NCBI GenBank assembly: GCA_011800805.1
Contig: MPNW01001159.1
Location: 18,676 to 48,740 of the forward strand
Length of the DNA stretch: 30,065 bases
Direction of reading: 5' to 3'
Origin: Hirudo medicinalis
Lineage: Eukaryota; Annelida; Clitellata; Hirudinida; Hirudinidae
Position numbers and translations under genes: made by a program
The notes under the pieces: generated by a model
Seen by the model: only the letters and a program-made list of their open reading frames with translations
What the model was told of the DNA's origin: nothing
The model's database searches: none
Shown here: piece after piece, positions 1-10,143 of the stretch
Position numbering within the stretch: the first letter of the stretch is position 1
Layout: every line of letters starts with the position of its first letter

Positions 1-37
1 TTATTCTGACCCCACCCAATTACGTGACTTCAAAATT

Positions 38-61
38 GTCTCCTGGAAATTCCCAGGAGAC
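38..61. repeat. Perfect 9-bp inverted repeat with 6-nt loop
   Basis: GTCTCCTGG, six bases, then its exact complement CCAGGAGAC. It would form a hairpin in RNA or single-stranded DNA; no neighbouring gene explains it. Confidence 0.6.
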
Positions 62-117
62 TTTCGCTTTTGTCTTCCAGTTGACATCCACTCTGGAGTG
101 TCATTCGCGTCATCCTC

Positions 118-195
118 GAGGACTTAGCTTAAGAAATTGTCGGTCGGAGGGTCTTGGTTTCAAATCCTGGCTTGGATCGCAATATTTTTTTTAAA
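118..195 (+). mobile_element. Possible tRNA-like SINE head
   Basis: TTAGCTTAAGAAA followed by GGTTTCAAATCCTGG resembles A- and B-box spacing, ending in a run of T like a Pol III terminator. It is single-copy here and does not fold into a convincing tRNA, so a SINE fragment is likelier than a gene. Confidence 0.3.
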
Positions 196-332
196 GCCGT
201 GTTTGCTGCTGTTTTGAGTTAAAAAAAAGTCACTTGTCATTTGATGACTAATTAACTAATTGCACTGGCAGGACTGTCTGATGATTATAATTAGATGTTT
301 AAAATATATTTACATGTTATTGTTAATGATAA

Positions 333-333
333 C

Positions 334-400
<67 letters not shown>

Positions 401-411
401 TTAATAATATA
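333..411. repeat. (GAT)n-(AAT)n compound microsatellite
   Basis: About ten GAT units pass directly into AAT units. The open frames across it are low-complexity artefacts. Confidence 0.9.
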
Positions 412-574
412 AAAAATAATGATAGGCCGATGGTTTTTCCATGAACTAAAATTTTTAAAAGGTTAATGAATGAAGGAATGAACGAAGGAAGGAAGGAGGG
501 AGGATGACAACGTGACAATCTTCTGCATCTTGTGACCGTCACACGGGGCTAGTAATTGTTCAGATGGACAATTT

Positions 575-690
575 ACCTGGGTGGTCTGTCTACTTGGGTG
601 GTCTGTTTACATGGGTGGGCTGTTTACTTGGGTGTCGGTTTACTTGGGTGGTCTGTTTACTTGGGTGGTCTGTTTACTTGGGTGGTCTGG
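575..690. repeat. 17-bp minisatellite
   Basis: About six copies of GTGGTCTGTTTACTTGG with point changes; the last two full copies are identical. The open frame across it is repeat-driven. Confidence 0.9.
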
Positions 691-783
691 TATCGGATTG
701 AGCGGAAGTGTGAATGGAAGTTCTACTATTTTTTTTTAGAAAAACATTTAAACCAAGACATTTAAATATTTCTTTGGACTGTC

Positions 784-925
784 ATGATTATCATCGTCAT
801 TATTATTATTATTATTACATAAGTAGTTATTGTTACATATGATTATTATTATTATTATATAATGATTATCATCACCATTATTATTATTATTATTACATAT
901 GGTTATTATTATTATTATTTATTGG
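784..925. repeat. ATT array with 78-bp duplicated segment
   Basis: ATGATTATCATC followed by an ATT run and ACATA occurs near 784 and again near 862, giving a roughly 78-bp unit built of ATT microsatellite. Confidence 0.8.
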
Positions 926-1085
926 AATCGGGATGAGTCCACGTTCGGATGGACCCAAACCCAGGACACCCACACTTGTGCGACACGGCAGTCATGATAG
1001 TGATGTCGATGCTTATCAAACCATCCCAGTCTTTATCTTTCTGATCGCTTTGTTATAAAAAATAATTATCATGCAATTATAAATT

Positions 1086-1230
1086 GGGGAGCAAGTTTGC
1101 TCAGAGGGTAGCGTTCCTGTCGTGTTCGAAACCCAGCTTGCACCGCCACAAAGCGCCCCTGGGAGCCGGCGCTATATAAATGGTCTAAGCGCCCCTGACG
1201 CTCACGCTCATTGCGCTATATAAATAAACT
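1086..1230 (+). mobile_element. tRNA-derived SINE-like copy 1
   Basis: The head resembles a tRNA: an A-box-like stretch (TTTGCTCAGAGGGTAGCG) followed by a B-box-like GTGTTCGAAACCC. The body ends in two successive GCGCTATATAAAT tails about 55 bases apart. Closely related sequence recurs at 19684-19797 and, shortened, near 6208. The GCGCTATATAAAT ending is familiar from marine-animal SINEs; the exact family is not assigned. Confidence 0.7.
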
Positions 1231-1448
1231 TACATTAACATTGCATTAACTTGCATTGCAATAAAAATGATTTTAATTCAAAACATGATTATTCAATAAT
1301 TAATATTATTATTATTATTATTATTATAATTATCACTCAAACACAACAACAGATTTCGAACGGACTGATTTTATTCTGAAGAAGATGATCATTGAAAGAG
1401 TGAAAGAAGTACAAGATCGTTATCATGACAGCACCACTGTAGAGCAGC

Positions 1449-1801
1449 AACAACAACAACAACAATGATAATAATAATAACAACAACAACAATAATAATG
1501 ATAATAATAATACTAACAACAACAACAATAATAATAATAACAACAATAATATTAATAACAACGACAACAGTAATAGTAATAATAATAATATTAATAATAC
1601 TAATAATAATAATAATAACAATAATAACAACAACAACAACAACAATATTGATACGTTGAGTAACATAATGCAATGATAGGAATCAGGATTGAAAATGTTT
1701 CAGCAGCAAACGTGCAAATCACATCATCATCATCATCACCACCACCATCACAGCATCGTCATCATCATCATCACATCATCATCATCATCATCATCATCAT
1801 C
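1449..1801. repeat. AAC/AAT array followed by CAT array
   Basis: Mixed AAC and AAT units at 1449-1652, then a short unique stretch and a (CAT)n run at 1719-1801. No gene is visible. Confidence 0.9.
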
Positions 1802-2530
1802 GTTGGCAGCAGGTCTCGAAGGCACAAATTCATGAAGTCGACACGACCTCATGAATATTTAATAAGGGCACCTGATTTTGTATGCAAATTTATGACCACC
1901 AACGACCGCTTGCTCGAACATGATTATAATATTGTAATGTGATTGACATCATATTTTATTTTATTTCTCGAAATCCATCCGAACGGATCGAACGACAGAT
2001 CGACGGATCTGGAAGAGATCCGTGAAAAAAAAAGAGTCTGAAATGGAATTTTGGAACAAAACGACACGACAAACATCGGACAAACATCGGACAAACATGA
2101 TCGGAATGAGACGATCACAAGGCAGAGGCAAAGATCTCTCTGTGGCACAAAAATAATGCAGAACATCATCGACATCGACATCTTGACATTCTTCCCGACG
2201 ATCGCAACGTCCTCGACGACATCAGAGTCGCCCGACATCCTCATCCTGCCTGTGGACGTAAGCAAACTTTAAAAGCACGACTTTAAAAGTAGCAACGACG
2301 ATTCAATCTTGAACAATAAATTCACTAAAGTCCGTTTAATTGGTTTTGATTTAATTAAATTCAAATAAAATTGAATTAATTAATTTAATTAAATTCAAAT
2401 AAAATTGAATTCATTAGAAATCAATTTAACCGACTATTATCTTTAAATGTACGTTTAATTTTAATTCATCGAAAATAAAACTGCCAGACATCATCGAATG
2501 ACATCCAAGAATTCAAAAATCCTCGCCTCC
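1802..2530. other. Unassigned DNA downstream of ALDH7A1
   Basis: A less repetitive segment with modest open frames on both strands (minus 2265-1924, plus 2051-2272), neither with a recognisable domain. It then passes into TTAA-rich DNA with a duplicated segment of about 50 bp (2340-2410, around AATTCAAATAAAATTGAATT). Confidence 0.4.
2454..2459 (-). terminator. Possible poly(A) signal (ATTAAA) of ALDH7A1
   Basis: ATTAAA on the minus strand, about 79 bases past the ALDH7A1 stop codon. The surrounding DNA is AT-rich and repetitive, so the match could be chance. Confidence 0.3.
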
Positions 2531-2537
2531 GAATCTT

Positions 2538-5500
2538 TCACTCGAACTTGATGCCCTGAGCCAGAGGCAGCTCCTTTCCGTAGTTGATGGTGCTGTAGGT
2601 AGGACAAATTATGATGAACATGATTATTATAATAATCATTAATAATTATAATATAATTATAATAATCATTAATAATTATAATATAATTATAATATTTATT
2701 AATAATTATAATATAATTATATATATTATATTATAATATAATTATAATATTTATTAATACTTATAATATAATTATAATATTTATTAATAATTATAATATT
2801 TATTAATAATTATAATAATTATCATCGCATAATTATTATGCGAGTCGAATATTAATGGCGACTAATTATTCAACAAGGCACCGACCAGGTGGACCTCCTC
2901 ATGTACTGCTTCCAAGAGTCACTGCCCGACTCTCTTCCTCCACCAGTGTGCTTCTCTCCACCTGGAAAAAAAAAAAGAGAAATCAGTCGAGCGGAACCAA
3001 CATCATCATCATTTCTGCCTTAAAGCACAACGACGTATCCTTCGTTCAACCCCAAACGAAAGATGAAGCCCTTCACTCACCAAAGGCCCCCCCGATCTCG
3101 GCACCGTTGGTCGGGATGTTCACGTTGACGATGCCACAGTCGGATCCCTTGGGTCTGAAAGCGCCAAAGATTGGATGAGATGCATCGACATGTACTTATC
3201 ATCAGAATATTATAATTATTATTATAATTAATATTATATATTATTATAATTATTATTATAATAATTAACAAAGCATCGACCAGGTATATTATAATAATTA
3301 TTATTATTATTCCACCCCGACTTTATTATCTCGAACCATCCTACATTCACCGTGTACTCCATCATCACTGTCATGTAACCATCATTATCATAACCATCAT
3401 TGCCATTACCATTATCATCATTAGCATCATTATCATTACCATCACTCTCATTATCATAACTATCATTACCATTATCGTCATTATCATCATTACCATTATC
3501 ATCATTAGCATTATCATCACCATCATTATCATCACCATCACCACCATCATCATCATCGTCACGGAGACGAAATGGGAACGAACCCGAGCCACTTGAAGAT
3601 GCTCTCGACGTCCTTGGTGAAGATGCTGCTGGAGAGACCCTGCTTGACCTCGTTATTCCACGATATGGCCTCCTCCAATGACTGGAAGCAATTGATGTGC
3701 ATATGCTAATTAAGGTAATCACATGCATATGCTAATGAGTGTAATGGTATGCATGTGGTAATGAATGTAATCATATGCATATGCTAATTAAGGTAACCAT
3801 ATGAATATGCTAATTAAGGTAATCATATGCATATGCTAATGAGTGTAATGGTATGCATGTGGTAATGAATGTAATCATATGCATATGCTAATTAAGGTAA
3901 CCATATGAATATGCTAATTAAGGTAATCATGTGCATACGTTCATTAAGGCAATCGTTTACACATGCTAGCGAACGTAATCATTCAACCGTGACGACGTTC
4001 CATTTGTCTGGCAACAGAATTGTAAGTTCCAACATTCTCACGTTAGACTGCCTGATTACGTTAAGTAACATTATCAATAAATCAATAAACATCTTTTTAT
4101 GCTAATTAGAAGAGAATCGAAGACCTTGGTCTTGAGCACGTAGACGATGGGCGCGAAGGTCTCCTCGTGGACGACGGGGGAGTCGTGAGGGAGGCCGGTG
4201 ACTATGGTCGGCTCCACGTAGTTCCCGGGTCGATCGACGACCTGATCGCGTAAATTATTTAATTTACCAATTAATTTATAATTAATTTATAATTAATCGA
4301 TAATTTTCAAATCGAGTCTACTTCATTTTCTCTTAATAATAATAATAATAATAATAATTTTAAATGACGAAAAATTTCACGCCACCCACTTTTCCTCCGA
4401 ACTCGATCTTTCCCCCGAGCTCGCCACCTTTTCCAGGGCTTTCTGGAACTGCTGCACCCCTTGCTTGCTGTGCATCGGACCGTACAGGGTGTTGGCTGCG
4501 GACGCGGCAATGACGGCGATAAAGAGGTTGTGATAAAGAGGTCGCATTAAGAATCGCAATCGTCGCGACTCACCGTCCAGCGGATCTCCGATCCTCTTGA
4601 CCACCTCGGCGTACGACTTCTTCAACTTGCCGAGCACCTCGTCGTGGACCTTCTCGTGGAGGATCTGAAGTTCAAAAGGTCAAAGGTTACGACCTTTTCG
4701 ACCCTCGTTTCTCCCCTTGCCGTTCGACTCACCAGTCTCCTGGTGGTGGTGCACCTTTGACCGGCAGTGCCCATGCAGGCAAACAGGGCGGCCCTCACCA
4801 CCATGTCCAGGTCGGCATCCTCGTTAACTGGCCGACGAGAATCGATTAGGTCAATTAGTCGAAAGAATTAATAAATTTATTTAAGAATATTTGAAAGTAT
4901 TTTTAAAGAGTTTTTTGAATTGAAAACAAGTCCGGGACGAACCGAGGATGGCGTTGTTGCCTCCGAGTTCCAGGAGGTGTTTGCCTGGAAACAATGGGTT
5001 TTAAAATAATTCAAATGAATTCTAAAACAATTGAGTTGAATTCTAAAATAATCGAATTTTAAGATAATTGAATTGAATTCTAAAATAATTGAATTTTAAA
5101 ATAATTTAAATGAATTCTAAAATAATTGAATTTTAAAATGATTTAAATGAATTCTAAATCATTATTTTGACAAACAAATAAAATAAAATAAAATAAAATA
5201 ACTTAAAATAACATAAAATGCTCGTCGACGACTCACCAAACCTCGACGTGACCTCCAAAGCCACCTTCTGTCCGACCTGAACGTACCAACAGAAACGAAT
5301 GCACATTCATTCACTTTCCAAGGCATTAATTCACCATTCATGCACCAACCTGACAGCTGCCTGTGAACGACACAAGTGGTATCCTGGTGTCCTTGGCCAT
5401 AGCCTCTCTGAAAGACAGGACATCATCATCATCATCATCATCATCATCATTATCATCATCATTATCATCACCATCACAATCATCATTATTGCCATCATCA

Positions 5501-8186
5501 CCATCATAACCAGCATCACAACCAGCATCACAACCAGCATCACAATCACCATCACAACCAGCATCACAATCATCATCATCATCATCATCACAATCATCAT
5601 CATCATCATCAACCTACCCGACATCAGTACCACCACAAATCATGGAACAGATGGATGGAGGCAGGCTGTTCTTCTCCAAGACACTCTGAACAACTCTGGC
5701 AAAAATGACACATGACAGTGACGATGATGATGGTGATGATGATGATGATGGTAATGATAAGGATAATGATTGGTGGTAATGATAACGATGATGGCGTCAC
5801 GAAGGAGTGATGATGATGATGATGATGATGTCTCACTTAGTGATGGCGATGCTTGTCAAAGGTGTTGTTGGTGCTCCCTTCCTGTCGAGGAAAAGACGAA
5901 ACTCTAATTTAGAATTGAATTTTTAAAATTTATTGATTTTTTTTAAACCACTTTAAAATTTAAAAAGTCAAAAAACCCACCACAAGGTCGTGTTTCCGCA
6001 CACGAGGGCGATGGCGTTGTTCCACCCGAAGACCGCGGCGGGGAAGTTGAAGGCCGTGATCACCCCGACCACTCCCAGGGGGTTCCAGTTTTCCAGCAGG
6101 ATGTGCTTCGGCCCTTTGAGGATGAAAGCAGAGGTTCACTAAGACTTATATTGACAATTATTCATTCACCAATAAATCAGTAATCTATTCAAATTAATAA
6201 TTAATTAGGAACCCAGCTCAGAGGAGGGGCTACATAAATGGTCCGAGCACCCCGTGATGCTAACGCTTATAATAAAATAAAATGTACCTATTATTGTCGT
6301 TAAATTCGTAAATACTAATACAGGTGAGTCGTTCCACCTGCACCGGCCGAACTCACTCTCCGACGGGATGATCTTTCCGCTGAACGACCTCGAGAGTCCG
6401 ACGGCAAAGTCGCAGACGTCGATGTACTCCTGGATCTCACCCGCTCCCTCGGACAGGATTTTGCCCATCTCCAGTGACACCTGGAAAAGGTTACGGTCGT
6501 TGAGAGGTGTTGAGTTTAAACTGTAGTTTAAACTACAGCTTGGAAACGTCTCCAATTATTAACAGTTACACTGCTATCTGCTAAATCTGAGAACAGGATG
6601 TCGTAAGTAATTCATTGTCATTGTTCCTTGTCATCTTCACCATCAACTTTGTCAGTGTCATCGTTGTACTCATCATCATCACCAGCATCATCATCATCAT
6701 CATCACCAGCATCATCATCACCATCATCATCATCATCATCATCATCACCACTAACCAGCTTCCCAAGGAGATCCTTCTTGTCCCTCAGAGCATTTCCGAG
6801 CTGTCGAACGACCTCCCCCCTCAGAGGTGCGGGCACCTGTCGACGTCGACGCAGACGATTGTCGTAAGTTCCGATTACTGATTATTTACCGATTACGAAT
6901 AGTTACGATGAAATAAACTAATTTACAAATAAACAAACTAGGTAAAATAAATTTACAAATTTACAAATAATAACCAAACAGTTAATTATAAATTCATAAT
7001 TTCAATTCGATGAACTTCTGGGTTCTCCTTACTTCAGCCCAGTCCTTCCAGGCTTCGTGAGCAGCTCGAAGACACTTTTCGTAGTCGGACAGGTTGCCCT
7101 GAGAAAATGTTCGACAAAGTTTTAAAATAAAAGATAAATTTATTATTATAATCTGCACATTTTACTTGCAAAAATAATTAATATTTAATAATTTATTATT
7201 AGTTATTAATAATTTATTTGATGAACAACGATAATCACAACTTTTAATTTAAATTATCACTCTTTTCTTTATATTTATATTCGATATTCGATATTTGGCC
7301 ACCACTGGTTATTTGAAGCTGCTCTTCTCATGGAACCTGTGTTTTGCACCTGATCAGTGATCATATGCAGGTGTCCTCATTTGCATAAATTGATTGACTT
7401 ACAAAGTTTAAACAGGTGGTTGAACAGGTAAACATGTGAAACCAGGCCAATAACTACTAAATAATATGCTAATCAACAAATTAATTTAATTAATGTACTA
7501 ATTAACATATTAATATTAACCCATATATTTTTTTTCAATTTGAATTTCCTTATTTCAAGAACCACAAGGATTTTCATTTTATGAATTTTGAAGGACAGGC
7601 AAACATCGATGAATAAATACAAAATTTAAAAAAAAAGCATTTTAAGATTTCGAATATTCACCTCTGTAACATTGGCGATGGGCTGGTTGTTGGCAGGACA
7701 CTCTGATGCGATGACCTTGGAATTTCAAACGTTGATTTACTTTGTTCTCATTAAAAGGTTTTTATTGCTAAATAAATATTTATTAAATAACATTTTCCAT
7801 GACATTGCTATTACGATGACATTTGAAAGCAAAATACTTCAGGCTAATCCTTCGAAAGCGTCATGACATCACCATGACGTGGTACAAAAGTCATTTCAAG
7901 TCCAAACCTTTCCACTGCCCATCCAAGTCCCACAGAAAACTCCAGAGTTGTTTGCTTCCAGGCCGAGCTCCTTGAGCCAGGAAAACTCTGGACTTTCGAT
8001 AAGAAGTCTCTTGTGAGCCATGTCGCTTGATGAGAACCTCAGGAATCCTCTGCTGCTTGGCACGTTGGCAGACGACAATGGCAGCGATGACCTTGTCAAA
8101 CTCGATCCGTCGAAGCCTCTGCGACCAAAATGCAACAATCTCCTGTTACTGGATTTCAAAATCCGAAGCCCCAAATTGCAATACAT
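2538..8186 (-). CDS. ALDH7A1: ALDH7A1 / antiquitin (alpha-aminoadipic semialdehyde dehydrogenase), 19 exons
   Basis: NAD-dependent aldehyde dehydrogenase of family 7, which in animals oxidises alpha-aminoadipic semialdehyde (lysine catabolism) and other aldehydes in mitochondria and cytosol. Coding exons in transcript order: 8186-7908, 7715-7662, 7098-7033, 6836-6756, 6480-6357, 6113-5981, 5881-5837, 5695-5618, 5407-5350, 5276-5237, 4984-4943, 4827-4733, 4664-4574, 4495-4390, 4241-4125, 3681-3584, 3154-3081, 2961-2886, 2592-2538. All have GT/AG borders and compatible phases. Motifs seen: [40 protein letters not shown] (general-base Glu), GTAGQRCTT (catalytic Cys), [30 protein letters not shown], and the C-terminus [14 protein letters not shown], very like human antiquitin. 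Summed coding length is 1712 nt, one short of a multiple of three. The deficit maps to exon 14 (see the 4412-4416 entry); with it resolved the product is about 570 residues against 539 in human. The extra length is mainly N-terminal. Family assignment is very secure; exact borders come from reading alone. Confidence 0.96.
2622..2840. repeat. AT-only minisatellite in the last ALDH7A1 intron
   Basis: Repeated TTATTAATAATTATAATATA blocks fill the intron between exons 18 and 19. It is almost pure A+T and self-complementary. Confidence 0.85.
3198..3562. repeat. AT-rich and ATC/ATT arrays in ALDH7A1 intron 16
   Basis: ATTATTATAATT-type repeats (3205-3310) and an interrupted ATC/ATT/ACC array (3380-3562) lie between exons 16 and 17. 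The array ends about 20 bases from the exon 16 donor. Confidence 0.85.
3697..3982. repeat. 26-bp minisatellite with 104-bp higher-order unit
   Basis: Eleven head-to-tail 26-bp monomers, typically starting ATGCATATGCTAATTAAGGT. Monomers 2-5 (3723-3826) and 6-9 (3827-3930) are base-for-base identical, so a 104-bp tetramer was duplicated recently; monomers 10 and 11 are diverged. Seven of eleven carry TATGCTAAT. It fills most of ALDH7A1 intron 15, starting 16 bases from the exon 16 edge. Confidence 0.95.
4412..4416 (-). other. ALDH7A1: Apparent one-base deletion in a homopolymer, ALDH7A1 exon 14
   Basis: Exon 14 (4495-4390) opens in frame as [20 protein letters not shown], but after ALEKVASSG the frame reads [11 protein letters not shown] and stops. 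Adding one G to the run of five (five C on the plus strand) gives KIEFGGK, which aligns without gaps to the human segment ending VVYGGK and splices in frame into exon 15 ([11 protein letters not shown]). The total coding length becomes divisible by three only with this extra base. A homopolymer sequencing error is the likeliest cause; a real allele or early pseudogenisation is possible but fits poorly with 19 otherwise intact exons. Confidence 0.85.
4985..5215. repeat. AT-rich minisatellite plus (AAATA)n in ALDH7A1 intron 10
   Basis: Repeated GAATTCTAAAATAATTGAAT segments, then an AAATA pentamer run at about 5178-5202, filling the intron between exons 10 and 11. Confidence 0.8.
5421..5613. 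repeat. (ATC)n / ATCACAACCAGC array in ALDH7A1 intron 8
   Basis: Runs of ATC with interspersed ATCACAACCAGC units fill the intron between exons 8 and 9, reaching to within about 15 bases of both splice sites. Confidence 0.9.
5718..5830. repeat. (GAT)n array in ALDH7A1 intron 7
   Basis: GAT/GGT/AAT units between exons 7 and 8. On the sense strand the array starts six bases into the intron. Confidence 0.9.
6208..6270 (+). mobile_element. SINE-like copy 3, shortened
   Basis: Keeps AACCCAGCT, GGCTACATAAATGGTC and the following CACCCCGTGATGCT...ACGCT of copy 1, but the B-box head and part of the body are missing, as if internally deleted. It lies in the ALDH7A1 intron between exons 5 and 6, antisense to the gene. 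Confidence 0.55.
6521..6538. repeat. Perfect 18-bp palindrome
   Basis: CTGTAGTTTAAACTACAG equals its own reverse complement, and another AGTTTAAACT lies just before it (6513-6522). It is in ALDH7A1 intron 4. Confidence 0.7.
6676..6752. repeat. (ATC)n array at the ALDH7A1 exon 4 donor
   Basis: ATC/ACC/AGC units run up to the donor at 6755-6754, where the sense strand reads GTTAGTGGTGATGATGATG. Confidence 0.9.
8022..8186 (-). other. ALDH7A1: Putative mitochondrial targeting leader of ALDH7A1, with internal second Met
   Basis: The first 55 codons of exon 1 encode a leader rich in Arg, Ser and Leu with very few acidic residues (it begins [20 protein letters not shown]), typical of a mitochondrial presequence. 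A second in-frame ATG at 8021-8019 (Met56, [15 protein letters not shown]) sits where human antiquitin has its internal Met29, the proposed start of the cytosolic form. I chose the ATG at 8186 because it is the most 5' ATG in this frame seen just upstream of the conserved sequence; only a TTG lies a few codons further up. Targeting is inferred from composition. Confidence 0.7.
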
Positions 8187-9563
8187 GGTCGACAAATTGC
8201 CGAAAGATTTCCTTGAAAAGTGAACTTTACCCTTTTATTTATCCACGCACGTTCGTCGGGGTTGACACCTGTCTTGACAGATTTTACAACGACCTTTGTT
8301 CTAAAAATAATTCAAGAAAATTGCCAAAGCAAAGTAAATTAATTAAAACGTATTAATCTACTTTTTAAATTTTAAAATCCTGAAAGTTTTTTCTCGTGCA
8401 GACTTTCTGTTTAAACTTTATTGGCAGTTTAATTTTGAGTCTTAATTAATTTTAAATCCAATTTTAAATACAATATAACGAGCGAGTTAGTATCGAATCG
8501 TAAATCGAATAAATTTAATCGAAATAACTTTCCAAGAAGTCAACTCTTGGAAACAATTTGTCACACCTGGAAGGTCATCACGGGAGTAATGTGTCACGAG
8601 AAATCTATGTTTTTTTTTAATCGTCTTTAGATCGCTTTGACCTCTTTGGATAATTTATGAAATTAATTTGGAATAGAATTGAGTTATTATTAATAATATC
8701 ACGAACATGCCGTCGTGAGAAAAGATGAATCTCGAGAGAAGTACAATGTAAAGAATTCATGAATTAACTTATAATTAGCCAATATAAGCCCATATTCTCG
8801 TATTGCTTGGTAGTACTTGTAGGTAGGACTTGTTTCAAGTCCTTGCCCTTGCAATGATTATAAGTGCTATTTGTTCCAGACAAAAATTAAATATTAAATT
8901 TAACCTCAATTCTTAAAAAAATATGCTTTTTTTTAACCAAGCGACTTCACCAATCATCGAATTATGAATGTTTCAAACAAATTACAAGTGACAACTTACG
9001 CCATGTAGTTGTTATGTTGTTCAATTTCCAATCGGATTCTGTCATTTTAAAAATCAATCGCGCGATTCACTCAGAATTTGGATAAAAAAAAAAATAAAAA
9101 TAAAAATTTTAAATAAACAAAGCAATACTTTGTAATGTATTTAAATAAAACTTAGATAAAAATAACAAAGGCACGTGATAAAAAGACTTTAAAGCCAAAT
9201 TTGGAATTGAAAGAAGAAGCAACACGGTGAAGCCTTGTGTTGATATTTAACAGACCTACATTATCATTGTTCTCTTCTTGTTTAGGCGAACTTTTTGCGC
9301 TCGCGCCGGGAGCCGAATTGAGAATTTATGAATAAAAAAAATCCATTTGAAGAGAATTGTAAACACTAAAACAAAGTTTTAAACAATCATTTTCCATTTG
9401 GGAGTAAAATAGAATAGGAGTTTGGAGTTTTTTCTCAATTGTCTCGTCTGGAAACTTTTGAAGAAGAGAAGTTTTGGGTTCCACTGCGCACATCATGTTT
9501 TAGAGGGATCTCATCGGAAGGAGTTCTTATGATAAGGATAAGTGTGGTTTAACTTGGTACCTC
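8187..9563. other. Intergenic spacer between divergent ALDH7A1 and SSH
   Basis: AT-rich, mostly non-repetitive DNA shared by the two 5' ends. A short GC-rich patch at about 9293-9317 (GCGCTCGCGCCGGGAGCCG) is the only local rise in GC and may mark a promoter. I see no further coding exon here. Confidence 0.5.
9531..9542 (+). promoter_or_regulatory. Tandem GATA-type motifs just upstream of the SSH start
   Basis: GATAAGGATAAG lies 21 bases before the SSH ATG. Two adjacent GATAAG hexamers match the GATA-factor consensus. They could lie in the 5' UTR rather than the promoter; function is not shown. Confidence 0.25.
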
Positions 9564-10143
9564 ATGGCTCTAGTCACAGTCCACAGATCTCCTTCTCCCA
9601 TTTGTGAGCACCAACAGAACAGTACTCAAGTAAGAGGGCTTTGAAAATGTGGATATTATTGTGGATCCATTTTAAGACAACGAATTAAATGTTACGTTTG
9701 TTAAAATAATCTTCATAATCTCGAGTCATTCTTCCTCCAGAAGTTCATTCATGACGTTTGGTTGACATATATTTGTCATATTCACATTCATATTTATATT
9801 CACATTCACATTCATATTCATATTCATCGGTTTGACATAGAATTTTGTGGATTGGTTTAAGACTGTAACTTTTTATCTAGTTGTCATTAGAATACTAACT
9901 GTTTGTATTTCATTTACTAGGAATATGTAGTTAATTAATATGCTGTTTATTTATTTATTTATTTATTTATTTTATCTATTTTCTTCACTGCTATTTTGGT
10001 TTTCTCCAAATGTCTAACATTTGAACGATGCAAACGACACGACTTGTTTAAACCCGACACACTTGACGAACTTTCTTTAAGGATGCATCGAGTGTCGACG
10101 GCGACGGAGACAACACTCTCAAACCTCTGTCGAGGAACCAAAG
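9564..10143 (+). other. SSH: Two short 5' coding exons of Slingshot
   Basis: Exon 1 (9564-9629, 22 codons) begins MALVTVHRSPSPICEH and ends on a whole codon before GTAAGA. Exon 2 (10082-10143, 62 nt) follows the acceptor TTTCTTTAAG, encodes DASSVDGDGDNTLKPLSRNQ plus two bases, and is followed by GTTGAC. Those two bases combine with the first base of exon 3 to make Ser, giving NQSFSESYLTVKGAAL, the expected SSH entry sequence. Phase agreement across all three exons supports both. A rival reading starts at the in-frame ATG at 10358 in front of exon 3; it is disfavoured because exon 1 matches the conserved vertebrate start. Confidence 0.85.

Noticed and set aside
1118..1140. A functional tRNA gene
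   Set aside because: A- and B-box-like motifs are present, but no full cloverleaf or acceptor stem is seen, and the body continues into a SINE-like tail shared with other copies.
8020..8356. Plus-strand open frames opposite ALDH7A1 exon 1
   Set aside because: They overlap the well-supported antiquitin exon on the other strand and show no recognisable domain.
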